In this document: positions 24,647 to 33,835 of the stretch, in pieces | Numbering within the stretch: position 1 is the stretch's first letter | How the letters are laid out: the number at the start of each line of letters is the position of its first letter | Assembly: GCA_905479975.1 (NCBI GenBank) | Contig: CAJQOS010000107.1 | Location: forward strand, 1 to 33,835 | Origin: an uncultured Puniceicoccaceae bacterium | GTDB lineage: Bacteria > Verrucomicrobiota > Verrucomicrobiia > Opitutales > Coraliomargaritaceae | Direction of reading: 5' to 3' | Length of the DNA: 33,835 bases | The notes under the pieces: generated by a model | The model's database searches: none | What the model saw: the letters and a program-made list of their open reading frames with translations, nothing else | Told to the model about the DNA's origin: nothing | Position numbers and translations under genes: made by a program

Positions 24647-26161
24647 TTACTCGCCGTGTGTGTGCGGGCGGGCTGCTTCGATATCCAGTGCGCTGTAGTG
24701 ACGGTTGATGCGTTTGATCTCGATCTTCATCAATAGAGAGATGATGAGTGCGATGACGAAGGCGCCGCCGAATACGTAGAGGCTGCCTTGGTAGCTGTTT
24801 GTCTGTTTATAGACATAGGCGTTGAGCATCGGGCCAACGATACCAGCACAGGACCATGCTGTTAGGATATAGCCGTGAATGGTTGGCATTTCCTTGAGCC
24901 CGAAGAGATCGCTAATGTAAGCTGGAATACTTGCGAAGCCACCGCCGTAGCAGGACAGGATCAGGAAGGTGACGGCCATGAATGCGATCGGCATACTGGT
25001 TAGATTTGCCAGCAGCGGGAAGGCGATGATCTGAATCGCAAAGAAGGCGGCGTAGGTATTTGAGCGGCCGATGAAGTCCGAGAACGTTGCCCAAATGATG
25101 CGGCCCAAGCCGTTGAAGAGGGAGATGCCCATGACTAGGAGGCTGGCCATTTCAACGGGTAGGCGAACCATCTCGTAGCCCATTTTCTTGGCCGTCGCGA
25201 TCACGGCGATGCCACAGGAGACGTTGATGAAGAGCATCAGCCAGAGGCCGTAGAACCCTGGTGTGCGGATGGCTTCTTTGGCGGTCATTTCGCCCTTGAT
25301 GGCGATCGCTTTTGCTTTCTTTGGATCGGCTGCGGCGAATTTTTCGGCGTAGCCAGCAGGGGGCGGTGCGATGTAGAGTGCGCTGGGCACCATGATGCAG
25401 AAGTAGATGATGCCAAGGAACAGGAAGGCGCTAGCGATCGACTTCTTATCGTAGATTAGAGTGGAGCGGTAGTTGTCTGTGGTGGCTTTGACTGCGGCGT
25501 ATTCTTCGCTGTCCGTTTGTTTCGCGCGATAGAGTGCGGCGGCTTTTGCGCTTTGCGCTTTGTAGGACTCCAGAGTGGGGGCGCCTGCGATCAAGAGCTC
25601 TGCGGCGGCTGGATCGGATTCGAGTTTTTGTAGGTAGTCGTAGGTTTGGACTTCCTTGCTGAGAACAATTTCGTCCTGCATGGGCACGAATTGATCAATC
25701 AGTTGAGCGCAGATGAGTCCGCCAAATCCGAAGCCCATGATGGCGAGACCTGTGGCGAGGCCACGGCGGTCGGGGAACCATTTAACCAATGTCGAAACGG
25801 GCGAGATATAGCCGAGGCCTAGACCGATGCCGCTGACGACACCGAAGAATAAATAGAACAGTGTGATATTCTCATACCAGCAGGCTGCGGCGGAGCCGAT
25901 TAAGCCAGTGGAGAAGAAGACTGCGGAGAGCAGGCCACCCTTTGAAGCGCCTTTACGCTCGATATAGCGCCCGAGGAAGGCGGCTGATAGGCCCAGGAAG
26001 AAGATGGCGATACTGAATGCCATCGAGGTCTTAGGAGAGGACCAGCCGAAGGTGTTTTCCAACGGCATCTTCCATGCACTGTATGCATAGACGGAGCCGA
26101 TTGATGCGTGAATGCCAACTGCGGATGCAGCGATGAGCCAACGATTTTTTGTTTGTGCCAT
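24647..26161 (-). CDS. MFS transporter, oxalate/formate antiporter (OFA) family
   Basis: The 504-residue 12-helix transporter begins with the OFA-type N-terminus ([20 protein letters not shown]) and has the ERKGASKGG loop, [29 protein letters not shown] and, in the second half, [16 protein letters not shown] and [22 protein letters not shown] proteins exchange small carboxylates such as oxalate, formate or lactate. Its place next to pflA and pflB on the same strand suggests formate or pyruvate-derived acid traffic; this is inference. Between helices 5 and 6 there is an insert of roughly 95 residues (about 160-255, rich in Ala, Glu and Lys) that should face the periplasm and is not usual for the family. 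The start at 26161 follows a weakly C/T-rich leader. Confidence 0.88.
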   Translation of the reverse strand: MAQTKNRWLIAASAVGIHASIGSVYAYSAWKMPLENTFGWSSPKTSMAFSIAIFFLGLSAAFLGRYIERKGASKGGLLSAVFFSTGLIGSAAACWYENITLFYLFFGVVSGIGLGLGYISPVSTLVKWFPDRRGLATGLAIMGFGFGGLICAQLIDQFVPMQDEIVLSKEVQTYDYLQKLESDPAAAELLIAGAPTLESYKAQSAKAAALYRAKQTDSEEYAAVKATTDNYRSTLIYDKKSIASAFLFLGIIYFCIMVPSALYIAPPPAGYAEKFAAADPKKAKAIAIKGEMTAKEAIRTPGFYGLWLMLFINVSCGIAVIATAKKMGYEMVRLPVEMASLLVMGISLFNGLGRIIWATFSDFIGRSNTYAAFFAIQIIAFPLLANLTSMPIAFMAVTFLILSCYGGGFASIPAYISDLFGLKEMPTIHGYILTAWSCAGIVGPMLNAYVYKQTNSYQGSLYVFGGAFVIALIISLLMKIEIKRINRHYSALDIEAARPHTHGE

Positions 26162-26183
26162 AATAAAAGTAATAAGGTGGGGC

Positions 26184-26265
26184 GTCGAATCTCGAAGCTA
26201 GAACGTCCAACATTCAAATTTGAAGTGTTGGACGTGTGTTCGAATTCGGAAACTCGATGTTCGAC
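26184..26265. repeat. Palindromic spacer between pflA and the OFA transporter gene
   Basis: ACGTCCAACATTCAAA (26203-26218) and TTTGAAGTGTTGGACGT (26219-26235) form a near-perfect stem with one bulge. Outer TCGAAT/TTCGAA words partly extend the pairing. It lies directly after the pflA stop (26277) on the minus strand. Confidence 0.7.
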
Positions 26266-26276
26266 ATTGAATGCGT

Positions 26277-27074
26277 TTAAGCGACGGCTTCGATGCCGTG
26301 GCGGGCGAAGATGTCTTTGGCGCTTTGAATCTGTGCCGCAGTGGGGGAAGGAGTGTTTTTCAGGTTATACTGAATGCCGGAGATTTCGTATTTGCCTTCG
26401 CCCATCTTGTGGAAGGGGAGGATCTCCACACGCTCGACATTGCCGAGTGTGCTGACGAATTCGGCTAGGCCATCGATGTTCTTTTCGGCATCGGTGAGGC
26501 CGGGGACGAGCACGAAACGAATCCACACTTTTTTGTTCATCGCATCGAGGCGTTTCGCAAATTTTAGTGTTTGATCGACGCAAACGCCGGTCGCGAATTT
26601 GTGAGTCATCGGGCTGAAGCTCTTGATGTCGAGCAGCACGAGGTCGGTGAGCGCGAGTAGCTCGTCGGTGGCTTTGTGGCCAACAAAGCCGGAAGTATCC
26701 AACGCGGTGTGGATGCCTTCGTCTTTGGCCATTTGGAACATGGCTTGCACGAAGTCCGGCTGCATGAGTGGCTCGCCACCGCTGAGGGTGAGTCCGCCGC
26801 TTTTGATGAAAGATTTGTATTTCTTAACATCGGCAAATGCATCCTTCGCTGATGTCAGTTCGCCGGCCGGTTTGCCTTGGGCATCCGGATTGTGGCAATA
26901 CTGGCAGCGCAATGGGCAGCCGTGTAGAAATAAAATATAGCGAACGCCTGGGCCATCGACTGTGCCGCAAGTCTCAACTGAGTGGATGTAGCCTGATGGT
27001 TGGCTCGTTGCGATGTCGCAAGCTGGGCGCTCGTAAGTGCAGGTAGTGGTTGGTGCTTCTAGAGTGGCGTTCAT
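26277..27074 (-). CDS. pflA: Pyruvate formate-lyase-activating enzyme
   Basis: The 265-residue radical-SAM protein has GYIHSVETCGTVDGPGVRYILFL, the cluster motif CPLRCQYCHNPD (CX3CX2C), LTLSGGEPLMQPDF, ALDTSGFVGH, DLVLLDIKS, and RFVLVPGLTDAEKNIDGLAEF with HKMGEGKYEISGI near the end. It uses a [4Fe-4S] cluster and SAM to create the glycyl radical on PflB under anaerobic conditions. An N-terminal extension of about 25 residues (TTTCTYERPACDIATSQPS) with two extra Cys is unusual. It follows pflB by 106 bp on the same strand, with a long hairpin between. Confidence 0.94.
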   Translation of the reverse strand: MNATLEAPTTTCTYERPACDIATSQPSGYIHSVETCGTVDGPGVRYILFLHGCPLRCQYCHNPDAQGKPAGELTSAKDAFADVKKYKSFIKSGGLTLSGGEPLMQPDFVQAMFQMAKDEGIHTALDTSGFVGHKATDELLALTDLVLLDIKSFSPMTHKFATGVCVDQTLKFAKRLDAMNKKVWIRFVLVPGLTDAEKNIDGLAEFVSTLGNVERVEILPFHKMGEGKYEISGIQYNLKNTPSPTAAQIQSAKDIFARHGIEAVA

Positions 27075-27093
27075 GGTAGTAGTTTTCTCTGTT

Positions 27094-27175
27094 CTTAATC
27101 GTAATCTTTATCCTAATCGTAACCCCACCTGCACTCGTTTGCGGAGGCGGGGTTACGATTCGGAAGATGATTAAG
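27094..27175. repeat. Long hairpin in the pflB-pflA spacer
   Basis: CCTAATCGTAACCCCACCT (27112-27130) pairs with AGGCGGGGTTACGATTCGG (27145-27163) with two mismatches. The outer arms (27094-27111 and 27164-27175, CTTAATC/GATTAAG) extend the stem with internal loops. On the minus strand it lies in the pflB-pflA intercistronic RNA, where it could protect pflB mRNA or reduce read-through into pflA. Confidence 0.75.
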
Positions 27176-27180
27176 TGTTC

Positions 27181-29463
<2,283 letters not shown>

Positions 29464-29586
29464 AATAGCTTCTGTTCTGTGTGGTTATGTAGTGTAGAAA
29501 GAGAGCCGAATTGGCTGGTCATTAAATTTATTAATGCGACTTAAGTGCCAGAAGCAGCTCAGCTAATCGAGCTTAAAGGGAATGTC

Positions 29587-29600
29587 TTGATCTAGAATAA
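29587..29600. promoter_or_regulatory. Possible FNR/CRP-type half-palindromic site upstream of pflB
   Basis: TTGATCTAGAATAA matches the FNR consensus TTGAT-N4-ATCAA at eight of ten defined positions, about 125 bp before the pflB start. Oxygen control of pfl by FNR is known in enterobacteria; here the match is imperfect and could be chance. The rest of 29464-29735 shows no clear promoter that I would defend. Confidence 0.2.
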
Positions 29601-29735
29601 GTTTTCCTAATGGGCTGTATGATTATTTTGCTAGGGTTAAGTTCCGCAGCTGGTGTTTTTTAGAATAGGTTTACTTTGGGCGTTTTTTCTCGTCAAGGTG
29701 CTAACGCATTGTTGTATTAGGAGAATACTATTGTT

Positions 29736-30515
29736 ATGCTTTTTAAGAAATGGATTTTATTGAGTTGTTCTGTGGCCTTGTTGTTGAGTGCGCCTGCTTG
29801 GGTGAGCGCAGCGGACTATCGCACTTTTAAAAATGACGCAGGTGTGGAGTTGGAGGCCGAGGTGCTTTCATGTGAAACAGGAGAGTCGGCTACTGTGCGT
29901 CGTCGCGATGGGAAGGTCTTTAAGAATGTGTCGTGGTCACTGTTCTCCGCTGAGGATCGTAAATATCTGATGCAGTGGGCGAAGGCAGAGGCTAAGAAAT
30001 TTAGCCAAGCAGATCTGGATGCGGACGCTCGCATCACGGTGACGGTGTTGAAGGGGCAGGATGACGACTTTAACGACTATGGAGATATCGATGACCATGT
30101 GGTGCAGTTTGAGCCGCGAGTGATTATCGATAGTGACGAAAAAGATCGCACATTTACGGAGGTGCAGGGCGTGCTCGTGATGATTGGGCAAGGCTACTTA
30201 AGGAAGAGCGAGTATGTCGTTTTGAAGCGACAGGAGTTTACGCTAGATATACCTGCCCGTGATGAGGTGCGTTGGACTGGTAAGCCTTTTAAGTGTAGCT
30301 ATGATCCGGATTACGGTGGCTACCGATACGGCGGTTACGTGCTGGTGCTGAAGAATCGCGCGGGGCAAATCGTCTTTACGAAGTCTTCCAAGACGCTGTG
30401 GGAGCGTAGTGCCAGAAAAATTGTCGAGGCAAAGCAGAGGCTTGGCTATGATCGCGACTTTACAAACGGCGAAGCGCTTCGGACGACCTACGGCTTGCCT
30501 AGTAGTGTGCGCTAG
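29736..30515 (+). CDS. Secreted protein with SHD1-like domain
   Basis: The 259-residue protein has a signal peptide ([20 protein letters not shown], cleavage near VSA-AD). Residues 27-82 match the SHD1-like domain common in planctomycetes and verrucomicrobia ([38 protein letters not shown]). The C-terminal two thirds are beta-rich, with a Tyr/Gly patch ([17 protein letters not shown]), and match no family I know. It is divergent from pflB. Its TAG stop overlaps the TAG of the convergent amidase gene within the palindrome CTAG (30512-30515). Confidence 0.75.
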   Translation: MLFKKWILLSCSVALLLSAPAWVSAADYRTFKNDAGVELEAEVLSCETGESATVRRRDGKVFKNVSWSLFSAEDRKYLMQWAKAEAKKFSQADLDADARITVTVLKGQDDDFNDYGDIDDHVVQFEPRVIIDSDEKDRTFTEVQGVLVMIGQGYLRKSEYVVLKRQEFTLDIPARDEVRWTGKPFKCSYDPDYGGYRYGGYVLVLKNRAGQIVFTKSSKTLWERSARKIVEAKQRLGYDRDFTNGEALRTTYGLPSSVR

Positions 30516-31408
30516 TCGTAGCGTGCATGCATCGCTGCTAGCGGGAAGTTTTTCCCAGGGCAGATGGTTTGCTCGCCCTTGAGCTCTTTGTGTCCGGCGA
30601 ACTGTGTCTTCTTTTTGAGCACGTCGCCCTGCAACCAGTCCATGAGTTGAGTGAAGGCATCGAGTTGTTTTTTGCTCGGGTGTGTCTGCTCAAAGTTTCC
30701 GACTAGGCAGATGCCGATCGCGGTGAGGTTGAGGTTGTAGCTGCGGACGTGGCCGCCGAGGAGTTGCTTCTTCCAGCGTGGGCCGATCTCGATCTCGCCG
30801 TCGCCGGAGTCGATGCCGTTGCCGATTAAAAAGTGGTAGGCTAGGCCGTTTTGCATCCCGCGCTGGCGGTGTGCGGAGTCGTATTTCTTGGCATTGCCGT
30901 ATTTGATCGCGCTGTGGTGGACGACGATGCGCTTCCAGTTGTCGCGGCGCACGTTGATTTTTGCGGTTTCGGCGCGGACATTGCTGAGTAGATCTAAAGA
31001 GGGTTTGCCTGCTGGTATCTGTAGCTTTTGGCCAACGCGAACGAGATCGCTTGTTAGGTTGTTTGCATGCTTGATGGTGCTGACGGTCGTTCCGTAGCGT
31101 AGTGCGATGTGGCCAAGGGTGTCGCCTTGTTGAACGATGTGAATGGAGGTCGCCGTCGCCACGCTGGCGGTGGGCTTTGTTGGGACCTTCAGCTTCTGGC
31201 CAATTCGGACGGTGTCGCCGTTCAAGTTGTTGAGCTGTTTTAGTTCGCTGATGCTGACTCCGTGGCGCAGCGATATGTGGCTGAGCGTATCGCCTTTTCG
31301 GACGATGTAGTCGGAGGTGGCTTGCGCGAATAGTTGCTGAGAGAGAATGGTGCAACTTGCAGCAGCAAGGAGTGCTTTTTGGGTGAATTGTCTGCGTGTG
31401 TGTTGCAT
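30512..31408 (-). CDS. Tat-exported N-acetylmuramoyl-L-alanine amidase with two LysM domains
   Basis: From the ATG at 31408 the 298-residue protein begins with a twin-arginine signal ([20 protein letters not shown], ending QQLFA). Two LysM repeats ([19 protein letters not shown] and [19 protein letters not shown]) follow, then a short linker and an Amidase_2/PGRP-type domain ([63 protein letters not shown]). The His, His and Cys residues fit the zinc ligands. It should bind and cut peptidoglycan stem peptides in the periplasm. A start at 31558 would bury the Tat signal and is rejected. Tat rather than Sec export suggests folding before export. Confidence 0.88.
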   Translation of the reverse strand: MQHTRRQFTQKALLAAASCTILSQQLFAQATSDYIVRKGDTLSHISLRHGVSISELKQLNNLNGDTVRIGQKLKVPTKPTASVATATSIHIVQQGDTLGHIALRYGTTVSTIKHANNLTSDLVRVGQKLQIPAGKPSLDLLSNVRAETAKINVRRDNWKRIVVHHSAIKYGNAKKYDSAHRQRGMQNGLAYHFLIGNGIDSGDGEIEIGPRWKKQLLGGHVRSYNLNLTAIGICLVGNFEQTHPSKKQLDAFTQLMDWLQGDVLKKKTQFAGHKELKGEQTICPGKNFPLAAMHARYD

Positions 31409-31612
31409 GGGAGGGGCTTTGTTGGGTAGACAGCGAACTTGCCGTGTTGTGCCGTTGCTGTAAAGAATCTCCTGTGATGATTGTGGGATATGGCTATTCG
31501 ACCATGCGGAGTTGGGTCTAAGGGTGCTGCTTAATGGGTGGTGGCAAAAAAATAACATGAAGAGATGTTGGCTTTTTGAGTGCTCGCAAAATGTGAATAA
31601 TGTCTTTCAGTG

Positions 31613-33127
31613 ATGGGACTACTTATGGATTCTCTTAGACATTTTCCGCTTGGCTCCCGTTTTCCGGATTCTCCGCATGCTGTGATTAGCAGTCTGCCGA
31701 CGATGGAGGATGTGCGTGGCTATGAAGAGCACGATCCGCGTGTCTTGGCCGCGTTGAAGTCGGGCTACCCTCGCTTCGTGGTGCATGAGTATGTGCAACG
31801 ATTGGTTGATTTTTATGTCGAGCGTGCGGAGTTAGTTGGGCGAACTGTGGTGCTGGTGGATAGCCGTCGTGCGGTGGACGATGCGGTGACTTTTCTGGGA
31901 GCGAGTGTGGGTGAGCTCCTCGTCGATTTCGGTGTGTATTTACTGCACTGTGATGTGGCGGATCAGGGGTTGACGAAGCGGTTGAAGAAATTCGTGCAGC
32001 ATACGGGCTGCGGAGTCTATTCGCGCCAGGCGGAGGATTTGTTACTGAAGCATGGCCTATTGGATGAGCTGTTTTTTGAGCCAACGGTGCGTGAGGATGC
32101 GCTGCCGCAGGTGCAGCAAGTGTTGGCGCGGCAGATTGGTTGTGGTGGGGCTGATGTCCTAGTGTGCACCTCAGGGATGAATGCGTTTTATGCGGGGTTT
32201 CGTGCGGTTCAGGAGTCGCAGCGTGCTCGTGGTCGCACGGCTTGGCTGCAGCTCGGCTGGCTTTACCTCGATTCGGGCTGCGTGCTGAAGGAGTTTCTTG
32301 GGGAGGATGAGACCTTGGAGTATTCGTACGATGTGTTCGATGCAGATGCGATTATTGCGAAGTTAAGGGCTTATGGCGACTCGTTGGCTGCGGTGGTGGT
32401 CGAGTGCCCATCGAATCCGTTGATCCGTGTGTGCGAGGTGCATCGAATCGCCGCGGTTGTTCGCGAGTTGGGTGGTGTGATGGTCGTCGATCCCACGATT
32501 GCTTCGGTATTTAATGTCGATGTGCTTCCGTGTGCGGATCTTTTGATTACGAGTTTGACGAAATATGCTGCCATCGAGGGCGATGTGATGTCAGGAGCCT
32601 TGGCGGTGAATCCTCACTCGCCTTTTTATTCAGAATTGATCGAAGGTGTATCGCGCTTCCATGTGCCTGTGTATGACCGGGATGTGGAGCGGCTTGCCTG
32701 TGAACTAGAATATGCGCTAGGTGTGATCGCTCAGATGAATGCGAATGCGTCGCGCTTATGTGCGTTTTTAAAGGGGCACCCTGCGGTGGAGCATATATAC
32801 TGTGCGGGCTGTTCAGCTCATATTGAAGAGGTCGCGAAGTCGGATCGTCCGGTCGGTGCGGTGATCTCGATTGAATTGAAGGGGGATATGGAGCGGTTTT
32901 ATGATTCGATTCGTTTGATGAAGGGGCCGAGCTTTGGCGCGCGGTTTACTTTGCTGTGCCCGTTCATGTATTTAGCGCATTACGATTTAGTCACGACGGG
33001 TGAGGGCCGTGCGTTCCTTGCGAGCGTAGGCTTGGATCCGGAGTTGATCCGTATTTCCGTAGGTGCGGAGCCGTATGCTGAATTGCAGCAGGTGTTTGAT
33101 GAGGCATTAACAGCTTCAATTGATTAA
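31613..33127 (+). CDS. PLP-dependent cystathionine gamma-synthase-like enzyme, fungal (Str2/MET-7) type
   Basis: The 504-residue protein belongs to the Cys/Met metabolism PLP family. The N-terminal part (about 1-120) has a segment seen in fungal cystathionine gamma-synthases but not in short bacterial Met[20 protein letters not shown], followed by [18 protein letters not shown]. The catalytic half has the tyrosine-less but recognisable [43 protein letters not shown] (PLP Asp) and [16 protein letters not shown] (PLP Lys). Typical bacterial enzymes are about 380-400 residues, so the extension is real. Starts at 31610, 31613 or 31625 are all possible. It is followed 13 bp later by a Tsr3-like gene, apparently one operon. 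Confidence 0.8.
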   Translation: MGLLMDSLRHFPLGSRFPDSPHAVISSLPTMEDVRGYEEHDPRVLAALKSGYPRFVVHEYVQRLVDFYVERAELVGRTVVLVDSRRAVDDAVTFLGASVGELLVDFGVYLLHCDVADQGLTKRLKKFVQHTGCGVYSRQAEDLLLKHGLLDELFFEPTVREDALPQVQQVLARQIGCGGADVLVCTSGMNAFYAGFRAVQESQRARGRTAWLQLGWLYLDSGCVLKEFLGEDETLEYSYDVFDADAIIAKLRAYGDSLAAVVVECPSNPLIRVCEVHRIAAVVRELGGVMVVDPTIASVFNVDVLPCADLLITSLTKYAAIEGDVMSGALAVNPHSPFYSELIEGVSRFHVPVYDRDVERLACELEYALGVIAQMNANASRLCAFLKGHPAVEHIYCAGCSAHIEEVAKSDRPVGAVISIELKGDMERFYDSIRLMKGPSFGARFTLLCPFMYLAHYDLVTTGEGRAFLASVGLDPELIRISVGAEPYAELQQVFDEALTASID

Positions 33128-33129
33128 CT

Positions 33130-33136
33130 GGAGGAG
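33130..33136 (+). promoter_or_regulatory. Shine-Dalgarno of the Tsr3-like gene
   Basis: GGAGGAG lies 4 bp before the ATG at 33141 and decides that start over an upstream in-frame TTG. It is the best ribosome-binding site in the window. Confidence 0.8.
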
Positions 33137-33140
33137 TATT

Positions 33141-33593
33141 ATGATACCAATTTCTGTAATTCGTCACCCGAAAGAGCGGCGTAGTAAGTGTAGCCTCACG
33201 CCTCTAGAGGCTCGTGAAGATATCACGTTCTATCGAGCGCGACCAAGTTGGTCGTTTGATATGACTGGATTTACGGTGCTGGCACTGGGGGCGCCGGAGC
33301 TCTCGGTGGAAGATGCGGGGCGTCCGCTGTTGCTGTTGGATAGCACGTGGCGCTTATTGCCGCAGATTGAGGCGTGTTTGCATGGTGCGGGCGTTTGCCG
33401 CACCTTGCCTGCTGTGGCGACTGCCTATCCGCGTATCAGTAAAATTTCTGATAACCCGATGGGTGGCTTGGCGTCTGTTGAGGCCTTATACTTGGCTCGT
33501 TTATTATTGGGGGAGCGTGACGACAGCTTGTTGGATGCGTATTATTGGCGCCCCGGTTTTATCGAAAACTTGAAAAGCGCAGGTGTTTTGTAG
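33141..33593 (+). CDS. Tsr3/DUF367-like protein (putative rRNA aminocarboxypropyltransferase)
   Basis: The 150-residue product resembles Tsr3 in order and spacing. The segments are an N-terminal [14 protein letters not shown] (compare the Tsr3 DPKxCSGxKL segment), [35 protein letters not shown] (VVECSW in Tsr3), then [32 protein letters not shown] and [12 protein letters not shown]. Tsr3 moves the 3-amino-3-carboxypropyl group of SAM onto a modified uridine of small-subunit rRNA in eukaryotes and archaea. A bacterial homologue may act on another RNA or substrate. The call rests on motif pattern alone. It is 13 bp after the PLP gene. Confidence 0.65.
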   Translation: MIPISVIRHPKERRSKCSLTPLEAREDITFYRARPSWSFDMTGFTVLALGAPELSVEDAGRPLLLLDSTWRLLPQIEACLHGAGVCRTLPAVATAYPRISKISDNPMGGLASVEALYLARLLLGERDDSLLDAYYWRPGFIENLKSAGVL

Positions 33594-33669
33594 CCGGAAT
33601 TGGCCTGTGCCGGGCGCTGTAGTCGAATAATTGTGATCAATTCGTCAAATTGCTAAAATTTAAGTCCTT

Positions 33670-33798
33670 ATGTTTAAGCGCTTTGCGCGACTTAAAAATA
33701 AAAGTGTCATTTATGTAAAAAAAGAGCTTGGCAAGTGGGGGAGGGATGCGCACTTTCTGCGGCCTTCTCAGATGAGGTGGCGCAAGTCGTTTCATTAG
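33670..33798 (+). CDS. Possible small basic protein, 42 residues
   Basis: An ATG at 33670 opens a 42-codon frame ending in TAG at 33796-33798. The product is strongly basic (MFKRFARLKNKSVIYVKKEL...) and ends RPSQMRWRKSFH, with three Trp/Phe anchors. No ribosome site precedes it. It could be a true small protein, a remnant or chance. Confidence 0.3.
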   Translation: MFKRFARLKNKSVIYVKKELGKWGRDAHFLRPSQMRWRKSFH

Positions 33799-33835
33799 GA
33801 AGTTGTTCTTTATTAATGATTTAAGTGTTAATTTA

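Noticed and set aside
33594-33669. Riboswitch or structured RNA at the right edge
   Set aside because: Only short stems such as AAGCGC-ttt-GCGC are present; no match to a known riboswitch core that I could defend.

Overview
The window looks like chromosomal DNA of a Gram-negative bacterium of the PVC group, most likely a verrucomicrobion near Puniceicoccales/Opitutae. This is an inference from gene content: lipopolysaccharide sugar synthesis (kdsA), an SHD1-like secreted protein, a repeat-rich secreted protein of a type I associate with this phylum, a REP-associated tyrosine transposase, and many start codons with no Shine-Dalgarno sequence. No rRNA gene, intact tRNA gene or CRISPR array was seen.

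Layout. Bases 1-417 are the end of a transposon-like element: the 3' part of an unknown gene, then an array of direct repeats ending in a ...CA terminus. The element cuts an M16 zinc peptidase gene after about 235 codons. Then come ecotin (+), kdsA-rsmD (-), a small secreted protein (+), tatD plus a repeat-rich secreted protein (-), trxB, pdxH and a PHP phosphatase (+). A decayed gene end and a REP-type transposase (RAYT) follow. Next are a DUF4870-cdd pair (-), divergent yaaA (-) and lysA (+), a two-subunit sodium:solute symporter, a GAF protein and a six-helix membrane protein. After these are a SAM methyltransferase and tdk (-), a GcvR-like double ACT protein (+), and a CheB/CheR/PAS fusion with a PAS histidine kinase (-). 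An anaerobic module (-) follows: pflB, pflA and an OFA-family transporter, with a strong terminator. The window ends with an SHD1-like secreted protein, a Tat-exported LysM amidase, a fungal-type cystathionine gamma-synthase homologue, a Tsr3/DUF367-like protein and a possible small basic ORF.

How genes work together. PflB makes acetyl-CoA and formate from pyruvate, PflA installs its glycyl radical, and the transporter may move formate or a related carboxylate. The sensory pair probably forms an orphan signalling unit without a response regulator in view. The last two large genes form an apparent operon linking sulfur amino acid metabolism with a SAM aminocarboxypropyl transferase-like protein.

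The most unusual signals are not classical genes. (1) An element end splits the M16 gene. (2) A family of about 90-bp inverted-arm repeats lies in the same region as a RAYT. (3) Many intergenic spacers hold long imperfect palindromes built from short locally repeated words, often leaving a C/T-rich leader directly before a start codon that lacks a Shine-Dalgarno. (4) A Tsr3-like gene, expected in archaea and eukaryotes, sits beside a fungal-type sulfur-metabolism gene.
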